Source: Mycolicibacterium litorale (GTDB lineage: Bacteria > Actinomycetota > Actinomycetes > Mycobacteriales > Mycobacteriaceae). From it: 64,000 nt of DNA. The notes under the pieces were generated by a model, which made no database searches, was not told where the DNA came from, and worked only from the letters and a program-made list of their open reading frames with translations. The position numbers were made by a program, and so were the translations under genes. The first letter of the stretch is position 1; each line of letters starts with the position of its first letter. Of the stretch, positions 1-8,435 are shown piece by piece. Where the stretch lies: assembly GCF_014218295.1 (NCBI RefSeq), contig NZ_AP023287.1:2604001-2668000 (forward strand), written 5' to 3'.

Positions 1-789
1 ACCGTCGCAGGCGTCCCGGCGGGCGCAATGCTCGGCACCGCGATGAGTTGGCGAGCGACGTTCTGGGCGGTCGCGCTGCTGTGCGTCCCCGCCGCGGTCG
101 GCATCCTCACCGGGGTCCGCCGCCGCACGGAGCCGGCACTGGAAGAGGCCGAGGCTGATGCGTCACTGGCTTTCGAGCTGGCGCAGCTCCGAGCGCCCCG
201 ATTGCTCATGGCGATGCTGCTCGGAGCGTTGGTCAACGGCGGCACCTTCGCCGCTTTCACCTTCCTCACTCCCGTCGTGACCGCGACCGCTGGACTGGAT
301 GAGGTGTGGGTCCCACTCGCCCTGGTCCTGTTCGGCATCGGGTCCTTCGTCGGAGTCACCACCGCCGGGCGTCTCTGCGACCGGCACCCCCGTCTGCTTC
401 TCGGCCTGGCCTCTCCCCTCCTGCTCTTGGGGTGGCTAGCCCTCGCACTCGTCGCCACACAGCCCGTGTTGCTGATGACCCTGGTTTTCGTCCAGGGCGT
501 TCTGGCGTTCGCGGTGGGGAGCACGCTGATCGCGCGGGTGCTCTATGCCGCGTCCGAAGCGCCCACCACGGCAGGTGCCTACGCAACCGTCGCGCTCAAC
601 ATCGGAGCCGCCGCCGGCCCGGCACTTGCGGCCATGGCGCTGTCGGGGTCCAGCGTCCTACGGCCGATGTGGGTGGCGTTCGTCCTGACCGGTATCGGCC
701 TGCTCATGTTGCTTCCGTCTGGGGCTGATCGCACCACGGAACCCGCGTGTCGAGGTCGTCGGGTGACCCACGTGGATGCAAGGCCCTAA
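1..789 (+). CDS. MFS drug-efflux transporter, C-terminal part (Cmx/CmrA-like)
   Basis: This is the end of a major facilitator transporter whose reading frame is already open at base 1, so the N-terminal half lies outside the window. About 262 residues are visible. Several hydrophobic helices alternate with short loops, and an Arg-rich loop after the second visible helix fits the cytoplasmic centre of a 12-helix pump. Family resemblance is to actinobacterial chloramphenicol/arabinose-type efflux proteins of the Cmx/CmrA group, which export drugs by proton antiport. The substrate is an inference. The stop overlaps the upstream part of the next open frame, but that gene probably starts later, at 911. 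Confidence 0.75.
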   Translation, partial: TVAGVPAGAMLGTAMSWRATFWAVALLCVPAAVGILTGVRRRTEPALEEAEADASLAFELAQLRAPRLLMAMLLGALVNGGTFAAFTFLTPVVTATAGLDEVWVPLALVLFGIGSFVGVTTAGRLCDRHPRLLLGLASPLLLLGWLALALVATQPVLLMTLVFVQGVLAFAVGSTLIARVLYAASEAPTTAGAYATVALNIGAAAGPALAAMALSGSSVLRPMWVAFVLTGIGLLMLLPSGADRTTEPACRGRRVTHVDARP

Positions 790-910
790 GCGACGCTGGT
801 GTCTGCACCGGAGTCGCTCTCATCGCATGACGCTCGCCGCTCACAACGATTCGACAATGACTCGTGTGGCGGTCGCGATGAGTTCTGCTTTCATGTGCAG
901 TCTGATGTGC

Positions 911-1477
911 ATGGGCACACTGATCTATGGCTTCAACGTGTCGGTGGACGGGTACATCGCCGACGCACAAGGCAGCATCGACTGGTCCGAACCGAGCGAA
1001 GAACTCCACCAGTACTGGAACGACTTCGAGAGAGGGACCGCTCTGTCGTTCTACGGGCGGCGGCTCTACGAACTGATGTCCGCGTACTGGCCGACTGCCG
1101 ACCAGGCCCCGGATGCCACCCCGATGATCGTCGACTACGCGCGCATCTGGCGCGACATGCCGAAAGTCGTGTTCTCGCGCACCCTCGAGTCCGTCGACTG
1201 GAACTCCCGTCTGGAACGCGGCGACCCGGTCGAGGTGGTGAGGAAGCTGAAAGCCGAAACCGACGGCAGGCTGGAGGTGGCCGGCGCGACGCTGGCCGCC
1301 CCGATCGTGCAGGCCGGACTGGTGGACGAATACCGGATCGTGGTCGCGCCCACGGCCGTAGGCGGCGGCATCCCGTTCCTTCCTACGCTGCCGTCATGGA
1401 TCTCGTTGCGGCTGTTGGAGAACCGCACCTTCCCGGGCGGCACGGTCCTGCTGCGCTACGAGGCGAGACACGATTGA
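911..1477 (+). CDS. dihydrofolate reductase family protein (RibD C-terminal-like)
   Basis: A 188-residue single-domain protein of the DHFR/RibD-C superfamily. The start region (LIYGFNVSVDGYIAD) matches the family's first strand, and the C-terminal half has the G-rich segment VAPTAVGGGIPF seen in NADPH-binding members. These proteins are presumed NAD(P)H-dependent reductases, but the substrate is unknown for most. The frame is open from 776 with several earlier ATGs. I chose 911 because homology begins there and the upstream residues look non-coding. No strong ribosome-binding site is visible, so the start is uncertain. Confidence 0.75.
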   Translation: MGTLIYGFNVSVDGYIADAQGSIDWSEPSEELHQYWNDFERGTALSFYGRRLYELMSAYWPTADQAPDATPMIVDYARIWRDMPKVVFSRTLESVDWNSRLERGDPVEVVRKLKAETDGRLEVAGATLAAPIVQAGLVDEYRIVVAPTAVGGGIPFLPTLPSWISLRLLENRTFPGGTVLLRYEARHD

Positions 1478-1503
1478 TCGGACATACCCGTGGCCCGCAT
1501 GCG

Positions 1504-1917
1504 ATGGTGCTCGGTATGACAGTGTTCGTCATAGATGCACCGGCGGCCATTGACCTGGTTGCCAAGGGAGCAACCATTCCATCCGAGCACAGCCTGGCGG
1601 CTCCGACCCTCATGCGCTCCCAGGCCCTCGCCCTCGTGTACGAAACAGTGCATCGCGGCGAGATCGCGGAACACACTGGCAGGAAAATCCTCGACGGCGT
1701 TCGCGGCCTTCGTATTCGGCTCCTCGGCGACCGAGTCCTACAGGACCACGCATGGCGAATCGCCGCCGAGCTGAACTGGCCGGACACCTACCGAGCCGAG
1801 TACATCGCGCTGACCCGGCTACAGGCTGACGCGCTGGCGACCGCCGACAGAGAGCTCGCGACCGCCGCGCGCGCATTCGTCGACACCGTATCCCCGGCTG
1901 ACATCCTGCGGCCTTGA
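1504..1917 (+). CDS. PIN-domain protein (VapC-like), orphan
   Basis: A 137-residue PIN-fold protein. It has the N-terminal VIDAP motif with the first acidic metal ligand (about residue 9) and a C-terminal TADREL segment where PIN ribonucleases carry another Asp. PIN proteins of this length are usually VapC toxins that cleave RNA with Mg2+. No antitoxin-like small gene precedes it; the neighbour upstream is a reductase 26 nt away. Either it is an orphan toxin or it has another role. An alternative ATG at 1516 removes four residues. Domain call fairly sure, toxin activity inferred. Confidence 0.65.
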   Translation: MVLGMTVFVIDAPAAIDLVAKGATIPSEHSLAAPTLMRSQALALVYETVHRGEIAEHTGRKILDGVRGLRIRLLGDRVLQDHAWRIAAELNWPDTYRAEYIALTRLQADALATADRELATAARAFVDTVSPADILRP

Positions 1918-1932
1918 CCGGCATCCGGCGCG

Positions 1933-2430
1933 TCACTGTTCGGCGAGACGTTTGACGTTCAGGAGCTGACGGCGCGCCATCACCAGGTCGCCGACCGACA
2001 GCAACGGAAGGAACAGGCCGCTGAGACGACGCGCCGGAACGTTGATCTTCAGCAGCAGACGGGTGCCGCCTCGATCGGGCTTCAGCACGTACGACATCAC
2101 CGCGCCGGCGACACGCCCAGTCAGCTGACGCTGCGGTGTGACCGACAGGATGGCGCCGAGGCGTCGTCCTCCGGCGGAGGTGAAAGGGTCACCGACCACC
2201 GGCTCCGGCAAGTCCAGCAGTGCGCGCGGCGACCGGCGGCCCAGATTGTCGAGCCAGTCGTAGGAGTACGGCGCCACCCGGATCTGGGTCAACCAGGGCC
2301 AGACCCGTCCAGGGTCCGCGTACACGGTGACTCCTCGCCAGAACTCCCCTGCCGGATGGGTAACGATGTCGTCGCAGGGATACCGCTGCGCCACCTCGGC
2401 GTCTGTGACGCCCCACCGGTCCGCGATCAT
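1933..2430 (-). CDS. SRPBCC (START-like) family protein
   Basis: A 165-residue protein with the pattern of SRPBCC/polyketide-cyclase-like ligand-binding domains: an N-terminal segment with aromatic residues (VYADPGRVWPWLTQI) that matches the first helix of the fold, then alternating strands and a final long helix. Ligand and role are unknown. The open frame extends to 2664, but the residues upstream are Arg/Ser-rich shadow sequence, and homology starts near ATG 2430. It is convergent with the PIN gene (15 nt apart) and divergent from the kinase at 2510. Confidence 0.65.
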   Translation of the reverse strand: MIADRWGVTDAEVAQRYPCDDIVTHPAGEFWRGVTVYADPGRVWPWLTQIRVAPYSYDWLDNLGRRSPRALLDLPEPVVGDPFTSAGGRRLGAILSVTPQRQLTGRVAGAVMSYVLKPDRGGTRLLLKINVPARRLSGLFLPLLSVGDLVMARRQLLNVKRLAEQ

Positions 2431-2496
2431 CGCGCCCCCAAAGTTCCCGTCGGCTCCACCGAATCGTATGTGGGCGTCGGGCTGAGACAACCGAGA

Positions 2497-2502
2497 TAGC
2501 GT
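2497..2502 (+). promoter_or_regulatory. probable -10 element (TAGCGT), leaderless start of the kinase
   Basis: TAGCGT lies 7 nt before GTG 2510, the spacing expected when transcription begins at the start codon. It supports the GTG start of the APH-type kinase. No clear -35 box is visible. Confidence 0.4.
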
Positions 2503-2509
2503 TGCGCGT

Positions 2510-3361
2510 GTGCAGTCATGGCATGGAGGGCGGCTCACTGACCAGCAGGCGGCCCTTCTGGCGCGCTGGCTCCCCCACGCTCGCCTTCGCCGCGACATGA
2601 GCTGGAATCTCGTCGACACCGTCGTTCTCGACGTCGACTCCGAACACGGACGAGTGGTCGTCAAGGCCGCCGGCCCGACGAATCACCACATCAGCCGAGA
2701 GATCACTGCCTATCAACGGTTCACCGACTGCTTGGCACGGACCGGACGCGCCGCCGAGATGCTTCACCACGACCGCGGCGCGAATCTCCTCGTCATCCGA
2801 TACCTCCACGGATCACTCGTCGAGGGCACCGCCGCTGAGTTCGCTCCGGACACCTATCGGCAGGCAGGCCGACTCGCGCGACTGTTCCACGATCAGGACC
2901 GACGCGTCGATCCGCACTGGGACATCGACGCGACGACGAAATCCGTTGCGTTGCTTGACAAACCGAACCGCATTGCGCCGGAGGTCGTCACCAGGCTGCG
3001 AGAGATCCTGAGCGCGCACCGGCCGCGTCCCCTCGTCGTCGTTCCGACCCACGGCGACTGGCAGCCCAGGAACTGGCTCGTCGACGACGCCACGATCAAG
3101 GTCATCGACTTCGGGCGCTTCGGTTGGCGCCCCGCCATCAGCGATTTCTGTCGACTCGCGGCCCAGCAGTGGCGACTGGACGGTGAGCTCGAAGAGGCGT
3201 TCTTCGCCGGCTACGGCGGCGATCCGCGGACCCCCGATGAGTGGCGCATGCTGGCCCTGCACGAAGCGATCGGCACCGCGGTGTGGGCATACCAGGTCGG
3301 CGACAAGCGATTCGAGGACCAAGGACACCGCATGCTCGCCGACGCGCTGAGACTGTTCTAG
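2510..3361 (+). CDS. aminoglycoside phosphotransferase (APH) family kinase
   Basis: A 283-residue kinase-like protein. The catalytic loop HGDWQPRNW is at residues 181-189 (Asp as catalytic base) and the metal-binding DFG is at 200-202. A Lys near residue 52 in a VVKA strand fits the ATP-binding lysine. APH-fold enzymes phosphorylate drugs or small metabolites, but many environmental members have no known substrate, so antibiotic resistance is not shown. It starts at GTG 2510 with a TANNNT hexamer 7 nt upstream. It stands alone between two SRPBCC genes. Confidence 0.8.
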   Translation: MQSWHGGRLTDQQAALLARWLPHARLRRDMSWNLVDTVVLDVDSEHGRVVVKAAGPTNHHISREITAYQRFTDCLARTGRAAEMLHHDRGANLLVIRYLHGSLVEGTAAEFAPDTYRQAGRLARLFHDQDRRVDPHWDIDATTKSVALLDKPNRIAPEVVTRLREILSAHRPRPLVVVPTHGDWQPRNWLVDDATIKVIDFGRFGWRPAISDFCRLAAQQWRLDGELEEAFFAGYGGDPRTPDEWRMLALHEAIGTAVWAYQVGDKRFEDQGHRMLADALRLF

Positions 3362-3423
3362 GTGGCGCGTTGTCCGAATCGAGCCCTACCATTCGGAGAT
3401 CAACGCAACGTCGAGGTGAAGCC

Positions 3424-3903
3424 ATGGGACGCACGGATTCCGCTTCGCGGGTCATCGACGCGCCGCCGGCCCGTGTCTACGCGGCGTTGATCGATCCGGA
3501 TGCCCTCGCGGTCTGGCTGCCGCCCGCCGGTATGACGGGGAGATTCGACCACTTCGACGCCCGAGCAGGTGGCTCGTACCGGATGGTGTTGGCGTATCAG
3601 CAGACCCCGGCATCCGGCGGCAAGACCACCGTCGACTCAGACGTCGTCGAAGCACGGTTCGTGGCCATCGAACCCAATGCGCGCATCGTCCAGCAAGTGG
3701 ACTTCACCTCGGCCGATCCTGCGTACGCCGGAACCATGACCATGACGTGGTCCGTGACCGCCGTCGACGGCGGCACCCGGGTCGACATGACGGCCGCCGA
3801 CGTACCGACGGGGATCTCCGCAGAAGACCACGCGGAAGGCATGACCTCGTCGCTGTCCAATCTCGCCGCATATCTGGCGCGCGCGCAGGACGAGACGACG
3901 TGA
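3424..3903 (+). CDS. SRPBCC family protein (AHSA1-like)
   Basis: A 159-residue START-like domain protein. The N-terminal SRVIDAPPARVYAALIDPDALAVWLPP-type pattern (residues about 8-34) is typical of activator-of-Hsp90 ATPase homologue 1-like SRPBCC proteins, and it ends in a long amphipathic helix. Such proteins bind hydrophobic ligands, and the partner is unknown. ATG 3424 has a purine-rich GAGGTGAAG about 5 nt upstream, so the start is well supported. It lies 62 nt after the kinase gene and may be read through from it. Confidence 0.75.
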   Translation: MGRTDSASRVIDAPPARVYAALIDPDALAVWLPPAGMTGRFDHFDARAGGSYRMVLAYQQTPASGGKTTVDSDVVEARFVAIEPNARIVQQVDFTSADPAYAGTMTMTWSVTAVDGGTRVDMTAADVPTGISAEDHAEGMTSSLSNLAAYLARAQDETT

Positions 3904-3955
3904 CCACATCGCCAGACGGCGATGAATTCGCCTGCCGCGCGCGGTCAGTATCGGC

Positions 3956-4456
3956 ATGACCCAGGAATTCGTAGTGGCACGGACAGTGGTGAACGCGCCG
4001 GCCGAGGCCGTGTTCGACGTGCTCGCCGACCCGGCGACACACATGAAGATCGACGGCACCGGTTGGGTGCAGCAACCGGTCGACGGCACGCCGCTGACCG
4101 CAACCGGCCAGATCTTCCGGATGGCGATGTATCACGACGGCCACCCCAACAAGCACTACGAAATGGTGAACCGCGTCGAGGTGTTCGACCGTCCACGCGC
4201 CATCGCGTGGCAGCCGGGGGCCGAACCCCGCCACATCCCCGGGCACCCCAACCCCGACGACGACACCGTCGACTACGGCGGGTGGAGCTGGCGCTACGAC
4301 CTGACGCCCGTGGGGGCCGACCGGACCGAGGTCACGCTGACCTACGACTGGTCGGGCGTACCGCCGGGCAACCGCGACATCGAGTTCCCGCCGTTCGCGC
4401 CGCAGCACCTGGACAACTCGCTGAGAAACCTTGCCGCACTTGCCGAGCGGACTTGA
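3956..4456 (+). CDS. SRPBCC family protein
   Basis: A 166-residue single START-like domain. It opens with FVVARTVVNAPAEAVFDVLA, the usual first strand and helix of the family, and has a Trp/Tyr-rich central sheet (YGGWSWRYDL). This is the third SRPBCC gene within 2.5 kb, but sequence similarity to the other two is low, so they look like separate family members rather than a recent duplication. Function unknown. The stop is 1 nt from the stop of the convergent small gene at 4458. Confidence 0.75.
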   Translation: MTQEFVVARTVVNAPAEAVFDVLADPATHMKIDGTGWVQQPVDGTPLTATGQIFRMAMYHDGHPNKHYEMVNRVEVFDRPRAIAWQPGAEPRHIPGHPNPDDDTVDYGGWSWRYDLTPVGADRTEVTLTYDWSGVPPGNRDIEFPPFAPQHLDNSLRNLAALAERT

Positions 4457-4457
4457 G

Positions 4458-4682
4458 CTACCCGACGGCCGGCGGGGTCCCCCACAGTTCGATCACATCG
4501 CCGACCTGGCGCAGCATCACGTAGCGGTAACCCTGGCTGTCAGCTTTGCCGGAGTGCTCCTGGTACGCCGCCCGCGCGCCGGCCTCATCGCCTTCGTAGA
4601 CCGTCGTCGGCACCGGCGGCACGCCCGGGTTGTCAGGATCGGGCATCTCGCCGATCTGAACGCTCCACATCTCGTCAGCCAT
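4458..4682 (-). CDS. small conserved protein of unknown function
   Basis: A 74-residue acidic protein with no signal peptide or membrane helix. Its composition is ordinary and it has a compact pattern (MWSVQIGEMP at the start, YRYVMLRQVGDVIELWG near the end) that suggests a small beta-rich fold. I do not recognise a characterised family. Codon use looks coding, with strong third-position G/C, and the gene fits tightly between its neighbours. It is convergent with the SRPBCC gene. Confidence 0.6.
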   Translation of the reverse strand: MADEMWSVQIGEMPDPDNPGVPPVPTTVYEGDEAGARAAYQEHSGKADSQGYRYVMLRQVGDVIELWGTPPAVG

Positions 4683-4751
4683 GGCACCAGGCTAGGGCTC
4701 CCGGCCCCACCGCCTGCCGCGGACCCCGGCTCGGCTTGCGACAATGGCCAC

Positions 4752-5357
4752 GTGGTCGAGCCGAGCATCTGGATGCAAAAGGTCGCAGCCGACCCGGGGC
4801 ACTCGCACTGGTACGTCGAGCGCTTCCGCGCGATGGCCCGCGACGGTGCGGATCTCAACGGAGAGGCGCGCCTGGTGGACGCGATGGCGCCGCGCGGCGC
4901 CCGCATCCTCGACGCGGGTTGCGGGCCCGGCCGGATGGGCGGGTATCTGGCCGCCGCAGGCCACGACGTGGTGGGAGTGGACGTCGATCCGGTGCTGATC
5001 GAGGCCGCCGAGCAGGACCACCCGGGGCCGCGCTGGCTGGTCGGCGACCTCGCCGAGCTGGACCTGCCCGCCCGCGGCATCACCGAACCGTTTGACCTGA
5101 TCGCCTCGGCAGGCAACGTGATGACCTTCGTCGCCCCCAGCACCCGTGTGCAGGTGTTGAGCCGTCTACGCGCCCACCTCGCCGACGACGGACGTGCCGT
5201 GATCGGTTTCGGCGCCGGCCGGGACTACGAGTTCGGCCAGTTCCTCCAGGATGCGGCGGAGGCGGGCTTCACGCCCGACCTGCTGCTGTCGACGTGGGAT
5301 CTGCGTCCCTTCACCGACGATGCCGACTTCCTCGTCGCTGTCCTTCGGCCCGCATAA
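4752..5357 (+). CDS. class I SAM-dependent methyltransferase
   Basis: A 201-residue Rossmann-fold methyltransferase. Motif I, LDAGCGPGRMGG, lies at about residues 53-64. The acidic end of strand 2 (VVGVDVDP, about 74-81) binds the SAM ribose, and a FDLIASAG segment matches motif II. The substrate is not predictable. The start is GTG 4752; ATG-initiated longer versions would need a poor 100-residue N-terminal extension. A GACAAT hexamer ends 6 nt before the GTG, fitting a leaderless start. Confidence 0.8.
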   Translation: MVEPSIWMQKVAADPGHSHWYVERFRAMARDGADLNGEARLVDAMAPRGARILDAGCGPGRMGGYLAAAGHDVVGVDVDPVLIEAAEQDHPGPRWLVGDLAELDLPARGITEPFDLIASAGNVMTFVAPSTRVQVLSRLRAHLADDGRAVIGFGAGRDYEFGQFLQDAAEAGFTPDLLLSTWDLRPFTDDADFLVAVLRPA

Positions 5358-5376
5358 GCCGACTCGCTCGCCTGTG

Positions 5377-5382
5377 TAGCGT
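5377..5382 (+). promoter_or_regulatory. probable -10 element (TAGCGT), leaderless start of the FKBP lipoprotein
   Basis: TAGCGT ends 7 nt before GTG 5390. This spacing fits a leaderless transcript and decides between GTG 5381 and GTG 5390 in favour of the latter. Confidence 0.45.
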
Positions 5383-5389
5383 GGCGGCC

Positions 5390-6034
5390 GTGAACTTCTC
5401 TGGTGCCTCTTACCCCGCCACGCTCGTCGGCTGCGCCGCGGCGCTCGTCATGACCCTCGCCGGCTGCGGCAGCGATGCGGACGACTCCGCGGCGAGCACC
5501 TCCTCCCCGACGAGTGCGTCGTGGGCCGACGAAGTGCTCCCCTCCTCGAACACCGAAACCGCGACCGCGGCTGCCACCTGCCCCACCGCCGCACCGCAGA
5601 ACGCGGGGACACCGGAGTGGACACTGCCCGGTACCACCGGCAGCGTCGCGGTCACCGGCTCGACTGACACCAGCGCGCCCGACGTCAAAGTCGAGGCACC
5701 CTTCAGCGTGACCGAGACCCAGGTGCAGACACTGCAGCCCGGTGACGGTCCCGTCGTCGCCGACACCGCCGCGGTCACCGTCTGCTACATGGGCGTCAAC
5801 GGGCGGGACGGGTCGGTGTTCGACAACAGCTACGAGCGGGGCGAACCGGTCGAGTTCCCGCTCGACGGCGTCGTGCCGGGCTTCCAGAAGGCCATCGCCG
5901 GCCAGAAGGTCGGGTCCACGGTCGCCGTCGCCATGACCTCAGCCGACGGCTACCCCGAGGGCCAGCCGGCTGCGGGCATCGAGCCGGGTGACTCGCTGGT
6001 CTTCGCGATCAAGATCCTCGACGCCTCCAACTGA
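5390..6034 (+). CDS. FKBP-type peptidyl-prolyl isomerase lipoprotein
   Basis: A 214-residue exported protein. A hydrophobic N-terminal segment ends in the lipobox LAGC, so the mature protein should be lipid-anchored at the outer face of the membrane. A Ser/Thr/Ala-rich linker follows. The C-terminal ~110 residues are an FKBP domain: VTVCYMGV, FDNSYERGEPVEFPLDGVVPGF and GDSLVFAIKILD match the family's core strands and ligand pocket. It probably helps fold exported proteins by proline isomerisation. GTG 5390 was chosen from the TAGCGT hexamer upstream. Confidence 0.85.
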   Translation: MNFSGASYPATLVGCAAALVMTLAGCGSDADDSAASTSSPTSASWADEVLPSSNTETATAAATCPTAAPQNAGTPEWTLPGTTGSVAVTGSTDTSAPDVKVEAPFSVTETQVQTLQPGDGPVVADTAAVTVCYMGVNGRDGSVFDNSYERGEPVEFPLDGVVPGFQKAIAGQKVGSTVAVAMTSADGYPEGQPAAGIEPGDSLVFAIKILDASN

Positions 6035-6043
6035 GCCGGCCGC

Positions 6044-6472
6044 TCAGTCGGCGTAGCTCATGCTCAGCCAGCGTTGGGGACGCATGCGAATCACGATCGA
6101 CGTCGGGGTGAGGTTCTCGTCGGTGAAGCTCTCCCCCGCGTCGGCGCCGAGATAGCGGACCGCCAGCGCGCGTACGTCCGCGTCGGCGGCGGGCTCGATG
6201 CTCGTGACGTCACCCTCGGCGGTGACGTACCGATACGGGGGCCGCTCGTCCTGGACGGTGATGGCGAACCGGCCGGCGTCGCGAATCAGCTTGTGCTTGA
6301 GCGACTCTGACTCCGTCCACAACACCACCTCACCGCCCGGCCGGTAGCCGTACCAGATCGGCACCGCCAGCGGCGCCCGGCCGGGCCGTTCGACCGCGAT
6401 GACGCCGACGTGCACGTCGGCCAGGAACTGCTCACGCTCGTCATTGGTCATCTTCGCCATGTCGGGTGCCAA
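6044..6472 (-). CDS. pyridoxamine 5'-phosphate oxidase-like, split-barrel flavin/F420-binding protein
   Basis: A 142-residue split-barrel protein. Recognisable blocks are REQFLADVHVGVIAVERP near the start, the strand PLAVPIWYGYRPGGEVVLWT, and the KHKLIRDAGRFAITVQDE segment. These are typical of actinobacterial PNPOx-like proteins that bind FMN or F420. Exact cofactor and substrate are unknown. An internal ATG at 6460 (MAKMTNDER) is an equally good start. It is convergent with the FKBP gene; both stops lie in a short palindrome (6032-6046). Confidence 0.75.
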   Translation of the reverse strand: MAPDMAKMTNDEREQFLADVHVGVIAVERPGRAPLAVPIWYGYRPGGEVVLWTESESLKHKLIRDAGRFAITVQDERPPYRYVTAEGDVTSIEPAADADVRALAVRYLGADAGESFTDENLTPTSIVIRMRPQRWLSMSYAD

Positions 6473-6561
6473 CCGGTGAGAGCGCCGTCACATTCCCGTG
6501 GCGCGCCTCGGGCGGGACCGAAATGCTGCAGCGGCGGCCCCGGCGGGTGAGGATGACAGCC

Positions 6562-7575
6562 ATGGACCACGTCACCTTCGTCCCCTCGCCCGAGCAGTTC
6601 GCATTCACCTTCGGCGGGGCGGCGCCGGTCATGCGGATCAACCCGCGCACCATGCTCACCCTGTGGACCGAAGACGCCTATGGCGGACGGATCACGAGCA
6701 CCGCTGACGTCGCGACCAGCGCACTGGACACCGAGGACCTCAACCCCCAGACCGGTCCGTTCTGGATCGAGGGCGCAGAACCCGGCGACACCCTGGCTGT
6801 TCACCTCGTCGATCTGACCCCCGCGCGGACCTGGGGTGCGTCGACGTTGATCCCGTTCTTCGGCGGGCTCACCAGCGTGCCGGTCAGTCCGACGCTGCAG
6901 GATCCGCTGCCGGAGCGCACCTATATCTACGAATACGACTCCGCCGCTGAGACTCTGGCGTTCAGTGCCCACGGCAGCGACTTCGAGCTGGCGCTGCCGG
7001 CGAACCCGATGCTCGGCACGGTCGGCGTCGCGCCCGCCCGGCGCGAGGTCCGCACGTCCCTCGTGCCGGACGTGTTCGGCGGCAACATGGACACGCCCGA
7101 GATGGCCGCGGGTGCGACCTGCTATCTGCGGGTGAACGTCCCCGGTGCGCTGTTCTCCCTCGGCGACGGACACTACCGCCAGGGCGAAGGGGAATCGTGT
7201 GGCACCGCGGTCGAAGGGGCCATGCACGTGACGGTGATCGTCGACCTGATCAAGGGCGGTGGGCCCGCCTGGCCGCGCCTGGAGACCGATACGCACCTGT
7301 TGTCCATCGGCTCGGGCCGCCCGCTCGAGGAAGCGTGGCGGGCCGGACAGGTCGAGATGATCACCTGGCTGGGTGAGCTGTACGGACTGGACCGGTTCGA
7401 CGCGTACCAGTTGCTCACCCAGATCTCGCTGGCGCCGATCGCCAATGTGGTGGACACGAACTACAGTTCGGTGACCAAGATCGACAAGCGGCTCCTGCCC
7501 GCCGCGGCGGCCTACGGCGACATCCACGCTGACTTACGCGCCGCCGCAGCATCATTGGGAACGATCACCTACTGA
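6562..7575 (+). CDS. acetamidase/formamidase family hydrolase
   Basis: A 337-residue protein of the FmdA/AmdA family, which hydrolyses short amides such as formamide or acetamide. Family blocks visible are the N-terminal GPFWIEGAEPGDTLAVHL region, the NPMLGTVGVAPA strand, a GGNMDTPEMAAGATCYLRV block and a central SLGDGHYRQGEGESCGTAVEG loop, which in characterised members holds metal and substrate residues. ATG 6562 has GAGG 9 nt upstream; ATG 6553 is an alternative. The next gene, an SDR, starts 10 nt after the stop with a strong ribosome site, so the two are probably co-transcribed. Confidence 0.85.
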   Translation: MDHVTFVPSPEQFAFTFGGAAPVMRINPRTMLTLWTEDAYGGRITSTADVATSALDTEDLNPQTGPFWIEGAEPGDTLAVHLVDLTPARTWGASTLIPFFGGLTSVPVSPTLQDPLPERTYIYEYDSAAETLAFSAHGSDFELALPANPMLGTVGVAPARREVRTSLVPDVFGGNMDTPEMAAGATCYLRVNVPGALFSLGDGHYRQGEGESCGTAVEGAMHVTVIVDLIKGGGPAWPRLETDTHLLSIGSGRPLEEAWRAGQVEMITWLGELYGLDRFDAYQLLTQISLAPIANVVDTNYSSVTKIDKRLLPAAAAYGDIHADLRAAAASLGTITY

Positions 7576-7585
7576 GGAGGCTGTC

Positions 7586-8347
7586 ATGGATCTGGGTCTG
7601 TCCGGCAAGCGGTTCGCGGTCACCGGCGGCACCCGCGGTATCGGCCGCGCGGTCGTCGAAGGTCTGCTCGCCGAAGGGGCGGCGGTCGCATTCTGCGCCC
7701 GCACCCCCGAAGCGGTCGCGGAGTCCGAAGTGGAGCTGGCCGTCGACGGGGCGCGGGTGTTCGGTGCCGCGGTGGACGTCGGTGATCCGGCGGCGCTGGC
7801 GAACTGGGTGGGTTCCGCGGCCGACTCGCTGGGCGGCCTCGACGGGGTGGTGGCCAACGTGAGTGCGCTGGCGATTCCGGAGTCGGTGGAGAACTGGCGC
7901 ACGTCGTTCGATGTGGACCTGATGGGCACGGTGGGTCTGGTGGACGCCGCGCTGCCCCACCTGATGACCCCCGCGGGCGGATCGATCGTGACGATCTCGA
8001 GTGTCTCCGGCCGCGAGATCGACTTCGCCGCAGGGCCGTACGGCACCATGAAGGCCGCGATCATCCACTACACGCAGGGGCTGGCGTACAAGCTCGCGGC
8101 CCAGGGGGTGCGCGCCAACACGGTCAGCCCCGGCAACACCTACTTCCCCGGCGGGGTGTGGTCGTCGATCGAGGAGAACGATCCCGCGCTGTTCGCCACG
8201 GCGCTCGGGTTGAACCCCACGGGCCGGATGGCCACCCCCGAGGAGGTGGCCAACGCGGTGGTGTTCCTCAGCAGCCCCAGGGCCGGCTTCATCACCGGAA
8301 CGAACCTGCTCGTCGACGGTGCGCTGACGCGCGGAGTGCAGTTGTGA
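7586..8347 (+). CDS. short-chain dehydrogenase/reductase (SDR)
   Basis: A 253-residue classical SDR. The cofactor loop TGGTRGIG is at 13-20, the catalytic Ser at about 139, and Tyr152-x3-Lys156 completes the active site. The usual NNAG motif is replaced by ANVSA near 90-94. The C-terminal segment FITGTNLLVDGAL is typical. The enzyme should oxidise or reduce an alcohol/carbonyl with NAD(P). GAGGAGG lies 6-7 nt before ATG 7586. Its 10-nt spacing from the amidase gene suggests a two-gene unit. Confidence 0.9.
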   Translation: MDLGLSGKRFAVTGGTRGIGRAVVEGLLAEGAAVAFCARTPEAVAESEVELAVDGARVFGAAVDVGDPAALANWVGSAADSLGGLDGVVANVSALAIPESVENWRTSFDVDLMGTVGLVDAALPHLMTPAGGSIVTISSVSGREIDFAAGPYGTMKAAIIHYTQGLAYKLAAQGVRANTVSPGNTYFPGGVWSSIEENDPALFATALGLNPTGRMATPEEVANAVVFLSSPRAGFITGTNLLVDGALTRGVQL

Positions 8348-8390
8348 GTGGTCGCCCATCCCCGCTTGCGCCCTGAGGTGGCGGCCCCGG

Positions 8391-8424
8391 GTAGCAGATT
8401 GCTACGCTTGTAGCAGCTTGCTAC
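8391..8424. promoter_or_regulatory. two palindromes, probable antitoxin operator
   Basis: Two 15-bp inverted repeats, GTAGCAGATTGCTAC (8391-8405) and GTAGCAGCTTGCTAC (8410-8424), share 6-bp perfect arms, and their centres are 19 bp apart. The second abuts the ribosome site AGGAGG (8425-8430) of the ParD-like gene. This is the layout of an operator bound by a toxin-antitoxin complex that represses its own operon. The binding protein is inferred. Confidence 0.65.
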
Positions 8425-8435
8425 AGGAGGTGGTC

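Noticed and set aside
8391..8424. The twin 15-bp repeats as the start of a CRISPR-like array
   Set aside because: Only two units, each itself a palindrome, with a 4-bp gap; the position before an antitoxin gene fits an operator better.
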